A DNA stretch of 64,000 nt from Saccoglossus kowalevskii (Eukaryota > Hemichordata > Enteropneusta > Harrimaniidae), in contig NW_003113965.1 of assembly GCF_000003605.2 (NCBI RefSeq), forward strand, positions 138,388 through 202,387, in the 5' to 3' direction. This document shows, piece after piece, positions 50,341-62,879 of the stretch. The position numbers and the translations under genes are program-made. The notes under the pieces were generated by a model that did no database searches, was not told the origin of the DNA, and was given only the letters and a program-made list of their open reading frames with translations. Position 1 is the first letter of the stretch. Each line of letters begins with the position of its first letter.

Positions 50341-52860
50341 GGTGTCGACGAGAATTACCGAGCTCGAAGAGATGAAAACAGAAGTAGGAAAGATGCGCTT
50401 GGATATTGACATACTTTTACTTGATGTATAACAATTAAAACAGGAAACAATTGCGGGAATGCGAACATCAGTTAGAGAATATTATGATGCGGGAAATCGC
50501 AAAAGACAAAACAATCTAGTATTATTTTTGCATTGAACAGGATTGTGGGGAAGAGTGCTGAGATGAATCAGAAGAACATAGAAACAATGTTATTCGAGGA
50601 AAACCCTGACTATTGGGAAAGAACGAATTGTCAACGCCTACGCAGCACGTGGGTGGAAACCTGTCTTTGTGCAATTCAGTTTTCTGGACAGATAATCAGC
50701 ACTGCGCCGGACACCGAGACACTGCAAAGATTTCTCTAAAAGAATTGGATCCAATCCATACAAAAAACGTAAATTACTCAATACTAGTAGTCATAAACTA
50801 AAGGCAAACGTCCGGTATGGTAAATTAACTGTTAAACCACTAGTCTGAGGTTAAACCCACACGGAACTTATAGCGATGTGACCAAAGTCCATACTGATAG
50901 TCTGCTTTGCCAATAGGGGGGGGGGGGAGAGTAAACTTCAAAACTCAAACTTTATATATATCGTTTTCTCAATCTGTTGATGTTTTATATTTGATTGAAA
51001 CGTTGTCTACCGAAGAAAATAATTAAATATATTCATCAGGCTCAGATATCGTTTTGTACTTTGGACAGGGAATCTCGAGTTCAGTGAGAATTAAAAAATT
51101 GCGTTTTAAGTATTCTTTAACTGTTTTCTGTTTTGTTTGTACGTTGTTATGTTCGTCCCAATAACAATACGGATTATATAATGACCGTCTAAACTGGAAA
51201 CTAGTTGAGATTTATTCTACTAAACCTGGTGTCAACATTATGCTCTGTGATAATTTCAATGCGAGAACGGATTCATTTTCAGACTTTATCGTTTATGACT
51301 CACATTTACCAACTGGTTCTATTGATACACCGTAATTAGTTTCAGCCCAAACCATTTCCCCAAGAACACAACCGTCAATGCGGCTAGAGAATGTGTAAAA
51401 CGCTTATGTAAGACTACATTTGTATATTGCCGACGGTATATTGTGCAGTGAGACAGATGGAACCTATTATAATAGCACCTAATGAAGCGAGTGTTGTGGA
51501 CTCTTGCATTATGTCTTCTTCAGTATTTTTGTTATGTAAATGAGTTTCAGATTTTGTCACGCATCGAATCAGATCACCTGCCTATCAGTTACAAATTATA
51601 CATACAAAACAACTTGAGTTCCCGAGGCGGTAATCACGTGTCACATTCAACACATGTATGCGCTGTGAGGGGAATATAAATCGTCTTACTCGGAGCATAT
51701 CAATCTACATGGGTTTGAAAATACATGTCAATAATAAAAAGGTCAGATATATGATCGCTTAAAATGTTTCAGACGTTCGGTTGACAATCTATTAAAGGAA
51801 GATGTACCTCTAAATCAACTAACTTCGGAAGCTGAAATATCGGCAATCACGAATAATATAAAACCCAGTTTTGACGGCCTGCCAACAGAGCTTTTAAAGT
51901 TTACTGTCTCGTCGTGTTGCGTGATTTACTGTTTTGTGTAACTATCTATTTGATTCAGGACAATGTCCCGGCGTCTGAATGGACTATCGGTGTATTTTTT
52001 TCTTTGTTAAAAAAAGGATGTAAAAATGATGTTAACGGTTTTCAGAGTATTTTTTTACTTTTTACTTTAACATTATGAGCGAAATTTTTACTTCAATTCA
52101 AAATGTCCGAATTTTAAATATTTTATGTTATTTTACTTTATTTTTTATCATTATTACGTATATCGTTTTGTATTACTTTAACTATCGGCTTCGCAAAACA
52201 ATTGAAATTGAAAAAAAAAATTGAAATAAGAGAAAGTAAAAGAAAGTGTATAATAAAAATAAATAAATAATAACTTATTTAAAAATGAGAAAAAAATATA
52301 TCTTATCTTAATCACATAGGGCTGTGAGCAACAATCAATGATATTTGGCAAGCAAAAAAGACCATAACGATTGACCCAATGAGAATTAAATTTTATTGTC
52401 TTTTTGAGGATTTGATTAAGAAGAACCAATAACTTATACTATTTAACCTGATGAACCTAGTGGTAAAATGTGTTATACTTCTCTCGGGTGTGAGGCAGAG
52501 CTTCATGCTAAGCCCAATTTTGATTAGTTTTTTTTTTTTCTGTCTAATCTATTAACACTAAAATCAAATCAACGCAGAAGACGTCGTTATTTTCAGTGAC
52601 CCTGTTATGAACTTACAACGTTCGATAAAAAAAAATGGAAGAAAGTTGTATATGAAGGTTAACACGGAAAACAAAAGTCATGGTTTTATGTAAAAGGGGG
52701 GTCAACGAGCTCGTCGTGAAAAATTGTGTTTTCTGGGGAATTAGACTGAAGTGGTTAATTACTATAAGTATTTATTTCTTATATGGTCTCCTAAAAATAT
52801 GTGGCCCAATGCCATGGCAACAGCAGTGCAGACATATAAGGACTTACTGGCAACTGCGTG
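50341..52860 (+). mobile_element. Decayed LINE (non-LTR retrotransposon) with ORF1, endonuclease and RT remnants
   Basis: Fragments in order on the plus strand: an L1-type ORF1 coiled coil (TELEEMKTEVGKMRLDID, about 50350-50430), NRKRQNNLVLF (about 50500-50530) and the ORF1 RRM/C-terminal signature GWKPVFVQFSFLDR (about 50650-50690); ORF2 endonuclease pieces NFNARTDSFSDF (about 51260) and SDHLPI (about 51570); the reverse-transcriptase start (EAEISAITNNIKP...FDGLPTELLKF, about 51830-51900); KKGCKNDVNGFQS (about 52010-52050); GVRQSFMLSPILI (about 52485-52525); EDVVIFSDPV, the YADD-region relative (about 52575-52605), with Glu where the first Ala would be; and KGGQRARR...NYYKYL (about 52695-52780). 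Many in-frame stops and frameshifts show that it is dead. The RT-thumb pattern suggests a CR1/L2-like clade rather than L1. No poly(A) tail or target duplication was identified. Confidence 0.8.
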
Positions 52861-53306
52861 ATACACACTTTTAATGTATGAAGAAATATTATGAAGAAAT
52901 GGAATGAAATGGAAAAAACACACAAAAGAAATTGTGTAGATGTCTGCTCGGACTTCTTCAAAAAACGAGCGAATGTGTTCGGTTACCAATATTCGCATTT
53001 TGCTCACTTTTACAGCCGTCTTCGCACCGTCTAACCTGATATACTGCATGTTCCGAAATATTGATTCACTGGATGGACACGATTTGGCAACGTCTGTTGA
53101 GCGTATTTTATATTCATATTCATTTTGACATGCTTTACACATTGAAGAAGCAGAGAAGACTGGGTATGGGATTTCAATGCTTGTAATCAGGTTTTGTAGA
53201 GGAATAACAACACTTTCTATTGGTTTGTTCTGTTCATAACGCACTAACGCAGAACTAATTCTATTTGAATAAACTCGAACCAAACAATCACATATATGTA
53301 TATAGG

Positions 53307-53404
53307 TTAACTGTGGACGTCGCGACGCGCACAACTTGTGTAAGATACGTAGTTTGTATACGTCAAATTCGAACGCGCGCTGCGTTACGACTACCGCTAT
53401 TTAA
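53307..53404. mobile_element. TTAA MITE, first subfamily, copy 4 (98 bp)
   Basis: Left end TTAACTGTGGACGTCGCGAC; right end on the minus strand TTAAATAGCGGTAGTCGTAA followed by CGCAGCGCGCGTTCGAATTT. The right arm matches copy 1 almost base for base. At 98 bases this is the smallest member, nearly all TIR. It lies about 450 bases after the LINE. Confidence 0.65.
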
Positions 53405-54589
53405 TAATGCAATTTTGTTAGCAAACCGGAAGCCCCGTCCATCTGTCCGCTATTAATTATGAGTATTCCAGGATTATTAGCGATGCGTATTCACCAACGT
53501 GACCCCACCCCCGATTTAAAATATTGTCTTTACCTTGGCGTGGTGCGTTCTAATGTCGTAAAGAATGTCTCGAACCAGAGTTTACATGAACATGAGCACG
53601 TTATTTATTTCACAAACCCAGCAGCATGCTTTTTTGTCTATGTTTTATAACCCGGGGCACACCCCAATAGATTACATAATTAATGCATACCAATTCGAAC
53701 AATCAGATAAACAATGGACGCCTGACCATTGCGTGTGTTTTTTTGTTTTGTTTTTTTTTGTTAATTAATTATGCACAAACCAATTATATTGTAATCTGAA
53801 ACATGTTCGTTACATGTGCGCACTTTATTTCCCAATTTGCTTGATAACCGATTGCGGCCAATTTTTGTATTCTTTCGTTCAAATCTTCATACGTGGACAC
53901 TGTGGCGGTAATCTGTTGTGCAATAGGGTACGATTTTGGGATATTGTGTGGGAATCAATTTATAATCCGTGTCTGATATGAATTAGAAACGCAGCGAAAT
54001 GTCGACTTAGTACTAATTTATTATGAGAACATGTGAATGTTCAATATAACATGTTACGTTATCACTTCCCCCATCTATGACGTCATCACACGTCATTCTG
54101 TTATAGTTTTCAATCTAAGTATCATTCAATGTGGTGCATGCATCACACAGATTGTTTGCCATGTGTTAGTAAGCTGTAAGATTGTTATCTTTTGCAATGA
54201 ATAATAAATAAGAATGAATGATTGAGTGTCCATGGGTTGCGTTGCGCATGCTCAGTGCGAAACTGAACGATCTGATAACGCGTTATTTGAAATGTAAATA
54301 CAGGCAGGTTGTTTTCTAAATTTCTGAATGCTTTATAACTACAGTATTAAGCTTAGCGTTATAAATTCCACAATAGTAACTGAAAATATGGAGCTGACTC
54401 CTTTTCAGGTAAAAACAAAATACAACTTCAAGTGTGTCTGTTCTATACAGACGCATGACGCAAGCCATATTTTTGTTTAAATTAACCTGAAAGGCAAGGT
54501 AATCCTAACTTGTCGCAATCTACTAGTATATAATTGACATTTGACCTACATTTGAATGATCAGCTTAAGCGCGAATATTAACGTTGCAG

Positions 54590-54723
54590 TTCAGAAGGTC
54601 ACTGACGATAACCCCTCAGGGACATCGGAGATTTGTAATGAAGAAGATTCAACAGATAAACGCGCCGGCGACGCGCATGAGAACATCAGCATCTCATGTT
54701 TTAATTCCACATCGAACAACTAA
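54590..54723 (+). CDS. Candidate terminal exon with acidic, Ser/Thr-rich tail
   Basis: The acceptor (GAATATTAACGTTGCAG|) has a good branch-like TATTAAC. Two bases and 43 codons follow to TAA. The peptide QKVTDDNPSGTSEICNEEDS then TDKRAGDAHENISISCFNST has the composition of a cytoplasmic receptor tail rather than of random AT-rich DNA, and third-position GC is about 55%. A second frame is open for longer (from 54584). Unassigned. Confidence 0.25.
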
Positions 54724-55462
54724 TTCCATCGTGTTTGCATTCCTTAGTGTGAATTTCATCTTGTATTATAGTGTGTTTCTCCATACAGTGAAACAAAACC
54801 GACGAGTAGGAAATATAGGTCAGGTACAAACACTCGTGGTGGTAAAAGTAGTGTCTTTTATTAGAACACAGAATTTGGTTTCCAAAGCATGCCTAAACTT
54901 GGCGGTTTGTGACGTTGAATGTGTGATTTAATGAGTGTATGCGTCGATATTTATAAAAACGCAGCTGTTTTTGAAATATGATTGCCAGCAGCAGCCTCAG
55001 CTTAGATATGCAAATTCAATGCATTGATGTCATTAATTTAGAGTGGTTTGTCGTCTCCAATGAAGAAAATTGCGTTGACAGTTTATGATCTGTCCGCTTT
55101 GATATGCAAGTTAACCATCTCTTACAAAAGGTTATTTTCAAAAAATAGTAGGGATTACATTCATTGGTGTGAGACAACATGTACCTAGAGATGTCTCGAG
55201 AGATAAAAACATAAAATGAGTGTGAAGCCGACCGAGTATGTCGGTATCGTTAAGCTCCACAAAGAGCCACAAAGTAGTAAATCTACTAATTTAGTCGATC
55301 GCCATTTTTATTGAGCTGTGTATTTTCAATTCCCACATAGCTACTTAGAATGGGTATGAAAATATCTATACTATGGAATGATTTAATTTTTAATTACCAT
55401 AATTTATTTTCGCTGAATATAATTTCTCGGGGTGGGGTGAACCAGCTTTGTTCATTTTAAAG

Positions 55463-55502
55463 AATTTCGAACACGCGCTGCCTGACTACCATCGCCTTTT
55501 TC
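55463..55502. mobile_element. Solo end of the TTAA MITE family
   Basis: ATTTCGAACACGCGCTGCCT followed by GACTACCATCGCC matches the right arms of copies 1 and 4, but the TTAA is lost and no opposite arm is visible within 300 bases. Confidence 0.5.
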
Positions 55503-58500
55503 TACGATTATTAATTCCAGCTAGAATAAAATTCTTCACCGTTGTATGTTTCCCGCTGTATCGTCACCAAAATAAGCACCACTTCGTTGATTCTACCAAC
55601 GTGTTTCTCGAAGCCATATTGTTTTCAATGTACACAATTTATTACAATATTATTACTTTATAGCTTCGTTTTCGACGACAAGCCATACGTTAAACGTTCC
55701 AGTTTCTTGGAGGGCGGAACTGAACAGGCGCCTGGAAAGCTACGAGGATAAGATGTCCATTAACACGTAGGTCCTAGTTAAACTAACACTTTTGCGCATT
55801 AGAGTAATTTAACGTATAGGTGGTTGTTGAAAGGCAATAGTTCGCGGAGAATGTGTTTTCCAGTTTATTACTTTCAAACCACACACTGTGTTTTGCATTG
55901 TGGATAATTACTACTAACCGTGCGTGGTCTGAAGAGATTAGGCATTAGTTCGCACGGGTGTGGGTGGACAGACAAAGCTATGACGTCCGTTGTCAGTGAA
56001 ATCGACTATGAATAATGAAACTAACGAAGTCATCACTCAATGACGTCATCGCTCGTTAAACTCGTTCCACTGACATTGAACTTGTATTCAAATCAGCTGT
56101 CATTCTACTTTTTTTTAAATTGCATGCCGTTATGATTATTCATGTACAAGGTCAAAGTGTTACAAATGTAATATAATGAGCACTATAAGGGGATATGTTT
56201 ACATGTCGTTTGTGGTGAGATTTAGTGGTGTGAGACCTATAAGCTGAGTCATCTCTCTGGAGTGGTGCGTTCTGGGTATCGTTCGCACTGTAATGCTCGG
56301 TTCTGCACTCTAATTAAGGGCATGCACGATACATTTTGTGAGAGAGGTTGATATCCCACTATCAAACTATCATATCATTTCATAGGCACACAAAATAGTA
56401 CGTAGTATAGTATATTGTATTTAACTCAAATTAATGAATTGGAAATACATTAACCATGGTCAATAATCATACAAAAAAAAATACAATGTTCGTTAATACG
56501 AATTACGAATAATGATCTGTGTAAGTACTTGGGCACTGCGAAATTCTAACAATATAACCATAATTTTTAACAATAAACTAACGCGTTACTTGAACACAGA
56601 AGAGGTAAAAATCTAATTACAACATAGGGCTATATACTAGTAGTTCAATTTTATATCCCATAATCCTTTGCAAAATCCAATATGGAGTTAACACATTTCT
56701 TCCCTATAGTACGTGCAGAGAAGCAAGCCCCCCCCCCCCATACAATGAAAGCGCCACTGATTGTAATGAAATATACAACTACGGTGATTCATTTCAAGTT
56801 ACAAGACAACTTTTACCAGAGGTATATCGTCGGATCTTTTTAAACTGTACAGTCGCGCACAATGATGCAAAGTATTCGGTTCATTCCACCCCGATGTCTC
56901 AGAACTGTGCTCATTTTGCCATTGCAAATCGCATGGGGGCGCTATACATTTTCAAATACTACGGAACTCAATGCGAAGTGCAGAGGTCAGCCACTTGACC
57001 CACATTGCACTGATTCAATAATGAGACAAGTAAACTGGTGATGGTTGTGAACCATAACTGCCTCAGCACAAGGACTGTAGTGTAATGCAAGGAAATCTGA
57101 ATTAACCTTCACTGTGAAGGACAATGTGGGAGTTGAATGACTGTTAGAAGCAAGGCTGGGTCAATTTTGCGAAATAGTAGATCATACATATCATCCTATT
57201 ATTGTGTGTGTCATGTATACAATCATAATAATTGGAAATGGTTTCTGAACGGAAATCTCTCTTATTACTGTAAATAATTATGAACAATAAAAACTGAATA
57301 AATATTAAAGCACATTGCTGAAATTCACTTTGAGTATACCTGAAATATAATTTTACAATTGCATACGAGACGTCAAAACGTAGAGTTTGGTGACAGTTGG
57401 AAATGATACCAAGATTTAACAATTCCATAACAACATCGCGATTTTCTTTTAACACATGAAACGGATGTGCATAAGTCAAATTTTGTATAGTTCCAATACA
57501 CATACAAGCATCCGTATATATTGTGACAATAAACCTCTTTTTCACATTGTGCAAATACAAACAAGACATTAAACTTTCCTGACAGTAACATGTGAGACGG
57601 TAATGTGATGGTAAAACTTCAGTCGGTCCACAAATCCCAGCAATATTGAGGGGCTACAACAAGTTTGTATTCTGGTGCGATATACAACTGAACCTAATAT
57701 TGTAACATGGTCTGCAACAGGAGGTTTGAAAATGATGTCCATTCTATTGGATTCCGCTCAATGATGTATTATCACTGTTGGACACTTTCAAAAACAATGT
57801 CTTTACATGTGTTTTATAAACCCGAATCAACCAGCCTAGGCCAATCATTAATGTGGGGGTATTGATACCCTGTTTCTTGTATTAATTTTTATTGCACAAA
57901 AAAGCAGCAAATACTGTCACTGAAGCACAGAATTGACACGTACCCCCCCCCCCCCCGGCCATTCACGCAAACTGCAAATAAAGGCTATTATCCATAGTTA
58001 TTGACACATCATTGCAGCCGCCATGATGGATGAGATCTGATGGATGGATGGATGGATGGATATTTTGACTGCCGGATTCTGACCTTGCATTCTGGCTACA
58101 TTTACTGTCCTTTCATACCAGTTCAATTTCCGTTTAATATTTCGTGATATTTAATATTTATTTTTAAAACCAACCTGCTTTTCACAGTCAATCCGGTTTT
58201 CACTTTTCTAAAATTATTTAACTGATCAAAAGACTTTACACTCCTACCATGCAATCCGAGTCCGCCATAGTACTTCCGCATACACAGCGACGATCACCAA
58301 CATGAATACTAGAAAGAACCCTCGCACTCGGGAGCTGGGGAATAAACCAAACTGAACTAGTGTGGTGGCATTAAGACGCGAAGAAGTCCCGTTAAAACAT
58401 GGCGTTATGCGTTCTTCCAAATATGGCACTGTGACACGACCGTGAATTCCAAAAACATTTTCATTGAGAGTAAGGCTAAATTAGGTTATTTAATAATCTC

Positions 58501-61451
58501 AGATATTCAAGAACGACGTATATCTTCGCCTGACACGGCATGGATGAAAACATCATCATTTTATAAATAGTTGTTATCATTCATTGCCAAGTACACCGTC
58601 CACCTGCGTCCATGCTATTCATAAAGACTAATCAACGCTCATCATAAATCCAAAGATCAGTTTGCGCTCATCAATCATGCGGAAACTATTTAACTGACAT
58701 TGTGTAGCTAACAACTCATAGTCAATTAGTTAGTAAGTTGCTTTTAACGGTTCGATGTTAACGAGACTTCGATGATTGTGTATGGTATACAACAGGACGT
58801 CATTAAATATGATGAATGGCCAGGATTACTATGAGCAATCGGATCGTTTGCAAATCCGGAAAATATAATCCTGCGACTTTTATTACTGCATAATTACTAG
58901 AATAATTATTTTGTATAAATTTAAGGTGATCAAAACAAAAACAAATTTCAATACATAGGCACTACAAATTTTTTGTGGAGGTAAAATGATTTTTGAGGGA
59001 TTATATTCAATTCTCGAGTTGTATTATTATTTTGGAAAATAATCCGGTCAAGCGTTTAGTTGTACTGAAACTGTATCCACATTGTGTATAGTGCATTCAT
59101 TTCCTGATATAGGAATATTTGCTACAAAACGCGAACCTCAGTGCTGTGGTGATATAGCGCCCTCTATCGACTACTAATTTGATTTATAGATTTCAGCTGC
59201 TGGTAGTGGTGGCGCCATAACAGCGAACTGCCAGTGGCGTTGATCACGAGACTGTCCATTTATTTTAAATCATTGCTCCACACAGAAGAGTGGCATATAC
59301 AGGACATACTTGTATTGTAGCCGATATGCAAAATAATTACATCCTCGCAACAACCTTGCATGTTAAAACGATGGTTAGAGAAAACTGACAGGTACAACTA
59401 AGATACAACGAGCGACAGTAAACATTGGATTGGAAAGCTGCACAAATACGTGTCACAAATGAGGTTTCCTTTTTGAACCAAAGTGTTTGAAACAGAGTAC
59501 ATTTTTTGAACAACAGTCTGACAACTTTCAGCATCCATAGCTAAAATTAAAATAAAAATTTTCAAAACGATAAAAGCATCGTTCAAAACACAAAAACCAA
59601 GATTTCTGGCTGAAAAACGGCGAACGTAATTTCTAATCATGTCAAAAAAAAAACTATAGTCTTTGCACAAATCTAAAAAAAAGGATATTATTTGTATTTC
59701 TGCTGTATAGAAAGGGCAGAAGTCTACGGGTGACTGGTGCTGGCGACACACCCCAATATTTTTTCCAGAGAAGAACCACCCGTTTATAGCTTCTACGTGT
59801 CGTGCGGATATCGACAGATTCTGTGTCATCATATTATAAACCATTTTTTTAGTTTACCCGTCATTATTGTTTGGAATTCAACTTGAATAATGCTATCCGG
59901 CTTCGCTGCCAAAACTATATCATAACTTATTCTCTTGCTGTCAAGATAAAATAATATAAAACATAATATTTAAACATACTCAGAGTTATGTGTCTTCAGG
60001 GATTCAATACGGACGAAACACTTATTTTTTTTAGACTGAATTTTGCCGAATACTTTCCACCCATGCTACCTACGTACAAGCACGGTCGAAAGGCACAATG
60101 ATTCAAGTTTGTCGACGGCCCGAGTGAGTGGGTTCAAAACACAGTCAGCAGGCGCACGCGTGATAATAAAATAAATGCGATATTTACTATATGGGGCCGC
60201 CGTCTTGAATGTGGCATAAAACTAAACAAGAGACAAGTTGTGAAACGCGTTTTTCAGATGTCTACATACTAAATACGATACGTTGGGGTGATATTAAGCC
60301 AACCGAGAACAAAATTTGGCCGAATTCGTCGTTTTTGTGTGGAAAAGTCCCTTAAATACGAACACCTAATTACACGATAAACATATAACACTATCCCGGG
60401 GTATTTTAAACCGAAACTGTCATCTAACTGTAAGGCCATCGCTGATTGGCTGCTGAGCTGGAATGACAATTTTTGGTTTCAAATACCTCAAAAATTGTAT
60501 TCAAAAACTGTAGCTAATAAGAAGTTATGTTCATTTGTTAAAAAATTATCAAATAATTCTTAAAAATGAAAAAGACAATATGTTGCACATTTTGTCATTC
60601 AAAGGGTTGTTCGAATACATTATTTGAGTCGCACATCATAATATCGATCATTGACGTTCATAAATTACATTTGCGCCATTTATTTCATATTTGATAATCA
60701 TCTCAATTTTGACAGGGCAGAACTCGGCGGGAATAATACCCACATCGCACTACATTACCGAGTGAAATGCACAAGTTGACTGAAATTGTGACATCTCACT
60801 CGTAACCGCGGGTTCGTGACCCTTGTATATACCCTACAGTACGTCATTAAAATATATTGTATACGTCACATTGAACCCATATCGAAATGACATGGCGTGG
60901 CGGTCATAACCCTTTAAAAATATAACATGATGGAGAACATGTAATTTTAATAAATATTGTTTTCTAATTGTTACACTGCATTTTGATGAATAAATTGCAT
61001 AATAATTTATCGTGATCCATAAAACGCTATTCTTGTAGCGTAAATCAAATTACTCGCTCAATGACAACAATTAAGTTCTTTAATACACATATGTATTAGT
61101 CGTTTTAATACGTGCAATAACAATAGTGTTATGATATCGACTTCACGTTTGCACATTCGGTTCACACGCCGTTGCACGGCTGTTTAGAATCAACAATTTA
61201 TGTGTTTTAGGGTGGAGATTATAAACATATATTACAGGAATTTAATAAACAGATTTTTGACTTATTGTATTTAGTAGTGGCAACTTTGCAAACCATGAGA
61301 CACATTCATGGAAATCACGTGATCGTGCCAACATACATATTTTCATAATTTACTTGTATTTATTTGTTTATTGATTGATTTCTCTGTAATACTTACAATT
61401 TATGGCGAATAAATAAATATTATTACTCTGCCATGCCACGAGACTTGACTT
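55503..61451. other. No supported gene over 6 kb
   Basis: C-runs at 56728-56739 and 57943-57956, ATGG repeat at 58039, TGACGTCA at 56041. Long minus frames at 57144-57569 and 59398-59844 lack codon bias and recognisable motifs. Confidence 0.4.
58039..58061 (+). repeat. (ATGG)n short tandem repeat
   Basis: About five to six ATGG units. Confidence 0.9.
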
Positions 61452-61758
61452 TTAAAGGGTGGTAGTCGTCGCGTCACGCATGCGCGAGATTTATGGGTCT
61501 CATATAAGCAAAAATGGCGACTTTGCTTGTTGTGCAGATCAACGAGTACAAACTGAGACAGTACCAAGCTTTAATTAGGTATGTATTAGGTGGTTGGAAG
61601 GTATCGAAGGAGTCACCGGCGGTAATTAGTGCAAGTCGCGCCCCAGTCAAACCCCATACTTATTATTTGTATTAGAAGAGCGCATTGGATTGTGGGAAAA
61701 TCAATGTTTATCAATACAAATGTCGCACATGCGCAGCGCGACGGCTGCTGCCCTTTAA
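61452..61758. mobile_element. TTAA MITE, longest copy 5 (307 bp)
   Basis: Left end TTAAAGGGTGGTAGTCGTCG; right end on the minus strand TTAAAGGGCAGCAGCCGTCG. Both then carry a GCGCATGxGCGA block. The TIRs span about 40 bases and TTAA occurs at both ends. The 220-base interior (including AAAATGGCGACTTTG) has no recognised ORF. Confidence 0.75.
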
Positions 61759-62735
61759 GATAGAGAGTTTGTAACTTTGTGTGAGAGAGAGGGAGACTGA
61801 GAGAAATGGGTGAATAAAGCTGGACTATCTGTAATGAACTAATGTGCATTCCTTTGGGTCGAGTCTGGTATCCATACCCGTAAGTGCTAACAGTCAAGTT
61901 AGACCAAGTTCCCCGGGCACGAAACTCCTGTTCATAACAGCAGTACAAGCGTATGTAATGTTTTCCATTTTCCGTCATAAAAATAAGATGTGCTGCAAAA
62001 TCAACATTTCTGGTTATGATGCGTGTTTAGTCCATACTGCGTCCAACTCTGAGTATTTTGTTTGATATTATTGTATCCTGGTATCAAGACTACACTCTGT
62101 GTGATTTATGGGAAAATAAAGACATAGTGTTGTAACCGAGCATGGGATTGACGGAAATTTCTGCTTCAGACTAAACTAAAAACGCGTACGGTATCAACAG
62201 ATATTCAACTGATTCATGGTGTAGTTAATTTAAATACTTTCTTTTGAAGGTGATGAATCCAATTATCTAGAGTGAGAAAATCATTTCCCACATAATAGGT
62301 CACTCATTATATTCTACTTTCCGTTCTATATCTGTGTTGTCGTGGGGGTGTGCATATTTAAAATTTATGTACGGATCTTTTGACGTGGCATTGACCCCGA
62401 TGGCTCTATGTTGTTGGTGTGACCTCTGTCTCTTCTGTTTTTAAAAGGACAATATATAGATAGATTTCATTGATAAATACACACTTTCTTAATAATGAAA
62501 TAATGCTACTGCCTTTCACGTTGACAATGGCTTCGTATGTTATTTGCGTAAAAACGAGTGTAATTTTCTGTATTATTTTTTTTTATGTATAAAACAACAC
62601 ACGCTCAATGAGATTAAACCAGTATTGAATTTTCAAAGAGGCGGGTATGCCATCAACAGCTATCTGTGGCACCGGGCTATAGATACATGATTAACTTCCG
62701 GACATTGTACTCTGATACGCTGCGAGTGGTGTGGT
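61759..62735. other. Upstream flank of the methyltransferase gene
   Basis: A GA-rich stretch (GAGAGAGAGGGAGACTGAGAG) overlaps 61781-61803. No exon was recognised. Confidence 0.4.
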
Positions 62736-62745
62736 GTCACGTGAC
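62736..62745. promoter_or_regulatory. E-box palindrome GTCACGTGAC upstream of the methyltransferase exon
   Basis: A perfect 10-base palindrome, the consensus for USF/MITF/TFEB-type bHLH-zip factors (CLEAR-type site), 135 bases before the start codon. A partial CRE (TGACGTCG) overlaps its right edge. The spacing suits a core or proximal promoter; function is inferred. Confidence 0.5.
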
Positions 62746-62752
62746 GTCGCTT

Positions 62753-62760
62753 ATTTGCAT
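62753..62760 (-). promoter_or_regulatory. POU octamer (ATGCAAAT on the minus strand)
   Basis: A perfect octamer eight bases downstream of the E-box palindrome and 120 bases before the methyltransferase start codon. The pairing of the two exact motifs in a GC-richer stretch (about 62700-62880) supports a promoter here. Confidence 0.45.
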
Positions 62761-62879
62761 AATCAAAGTGCTTTCAAGGACGTAGATTTCGGTCGCAAGT
62801 TACTACTAGTTGACTTGAACTATCGGCGGCGCACGATTGCATAGAGCAGAGCGGATCGTCTGACTACCGTGCACTGAAT

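Noticed and set aside
52762-53334. 190-codon minus-strand open frame
   Set aside because: It starts at a non-ATG codon, runs antisense through the LINE 3' part at one end and through a MITE at the other, and has no recognised motif. Its middle is protein-like in composition but unsupported.
57144-57569. 141-codon minus-strand frame
   Set aside because: Same reasons: AT-driven composition and no recognisable domain.
59150-59170. TAGCGCCCTCTATCG as a CTCF-type site
   Set aside because: Only half of the CTCF core matches, and the similar word near 19122 suggests a common repeat-like motif.
59398-59844. 148-codon minus-strand ATG frame
   Set aside because: Rich in Phe, Leu and Ile, as expected of chance frames in AT-rich DNA; no motif, codon bias or splice context.
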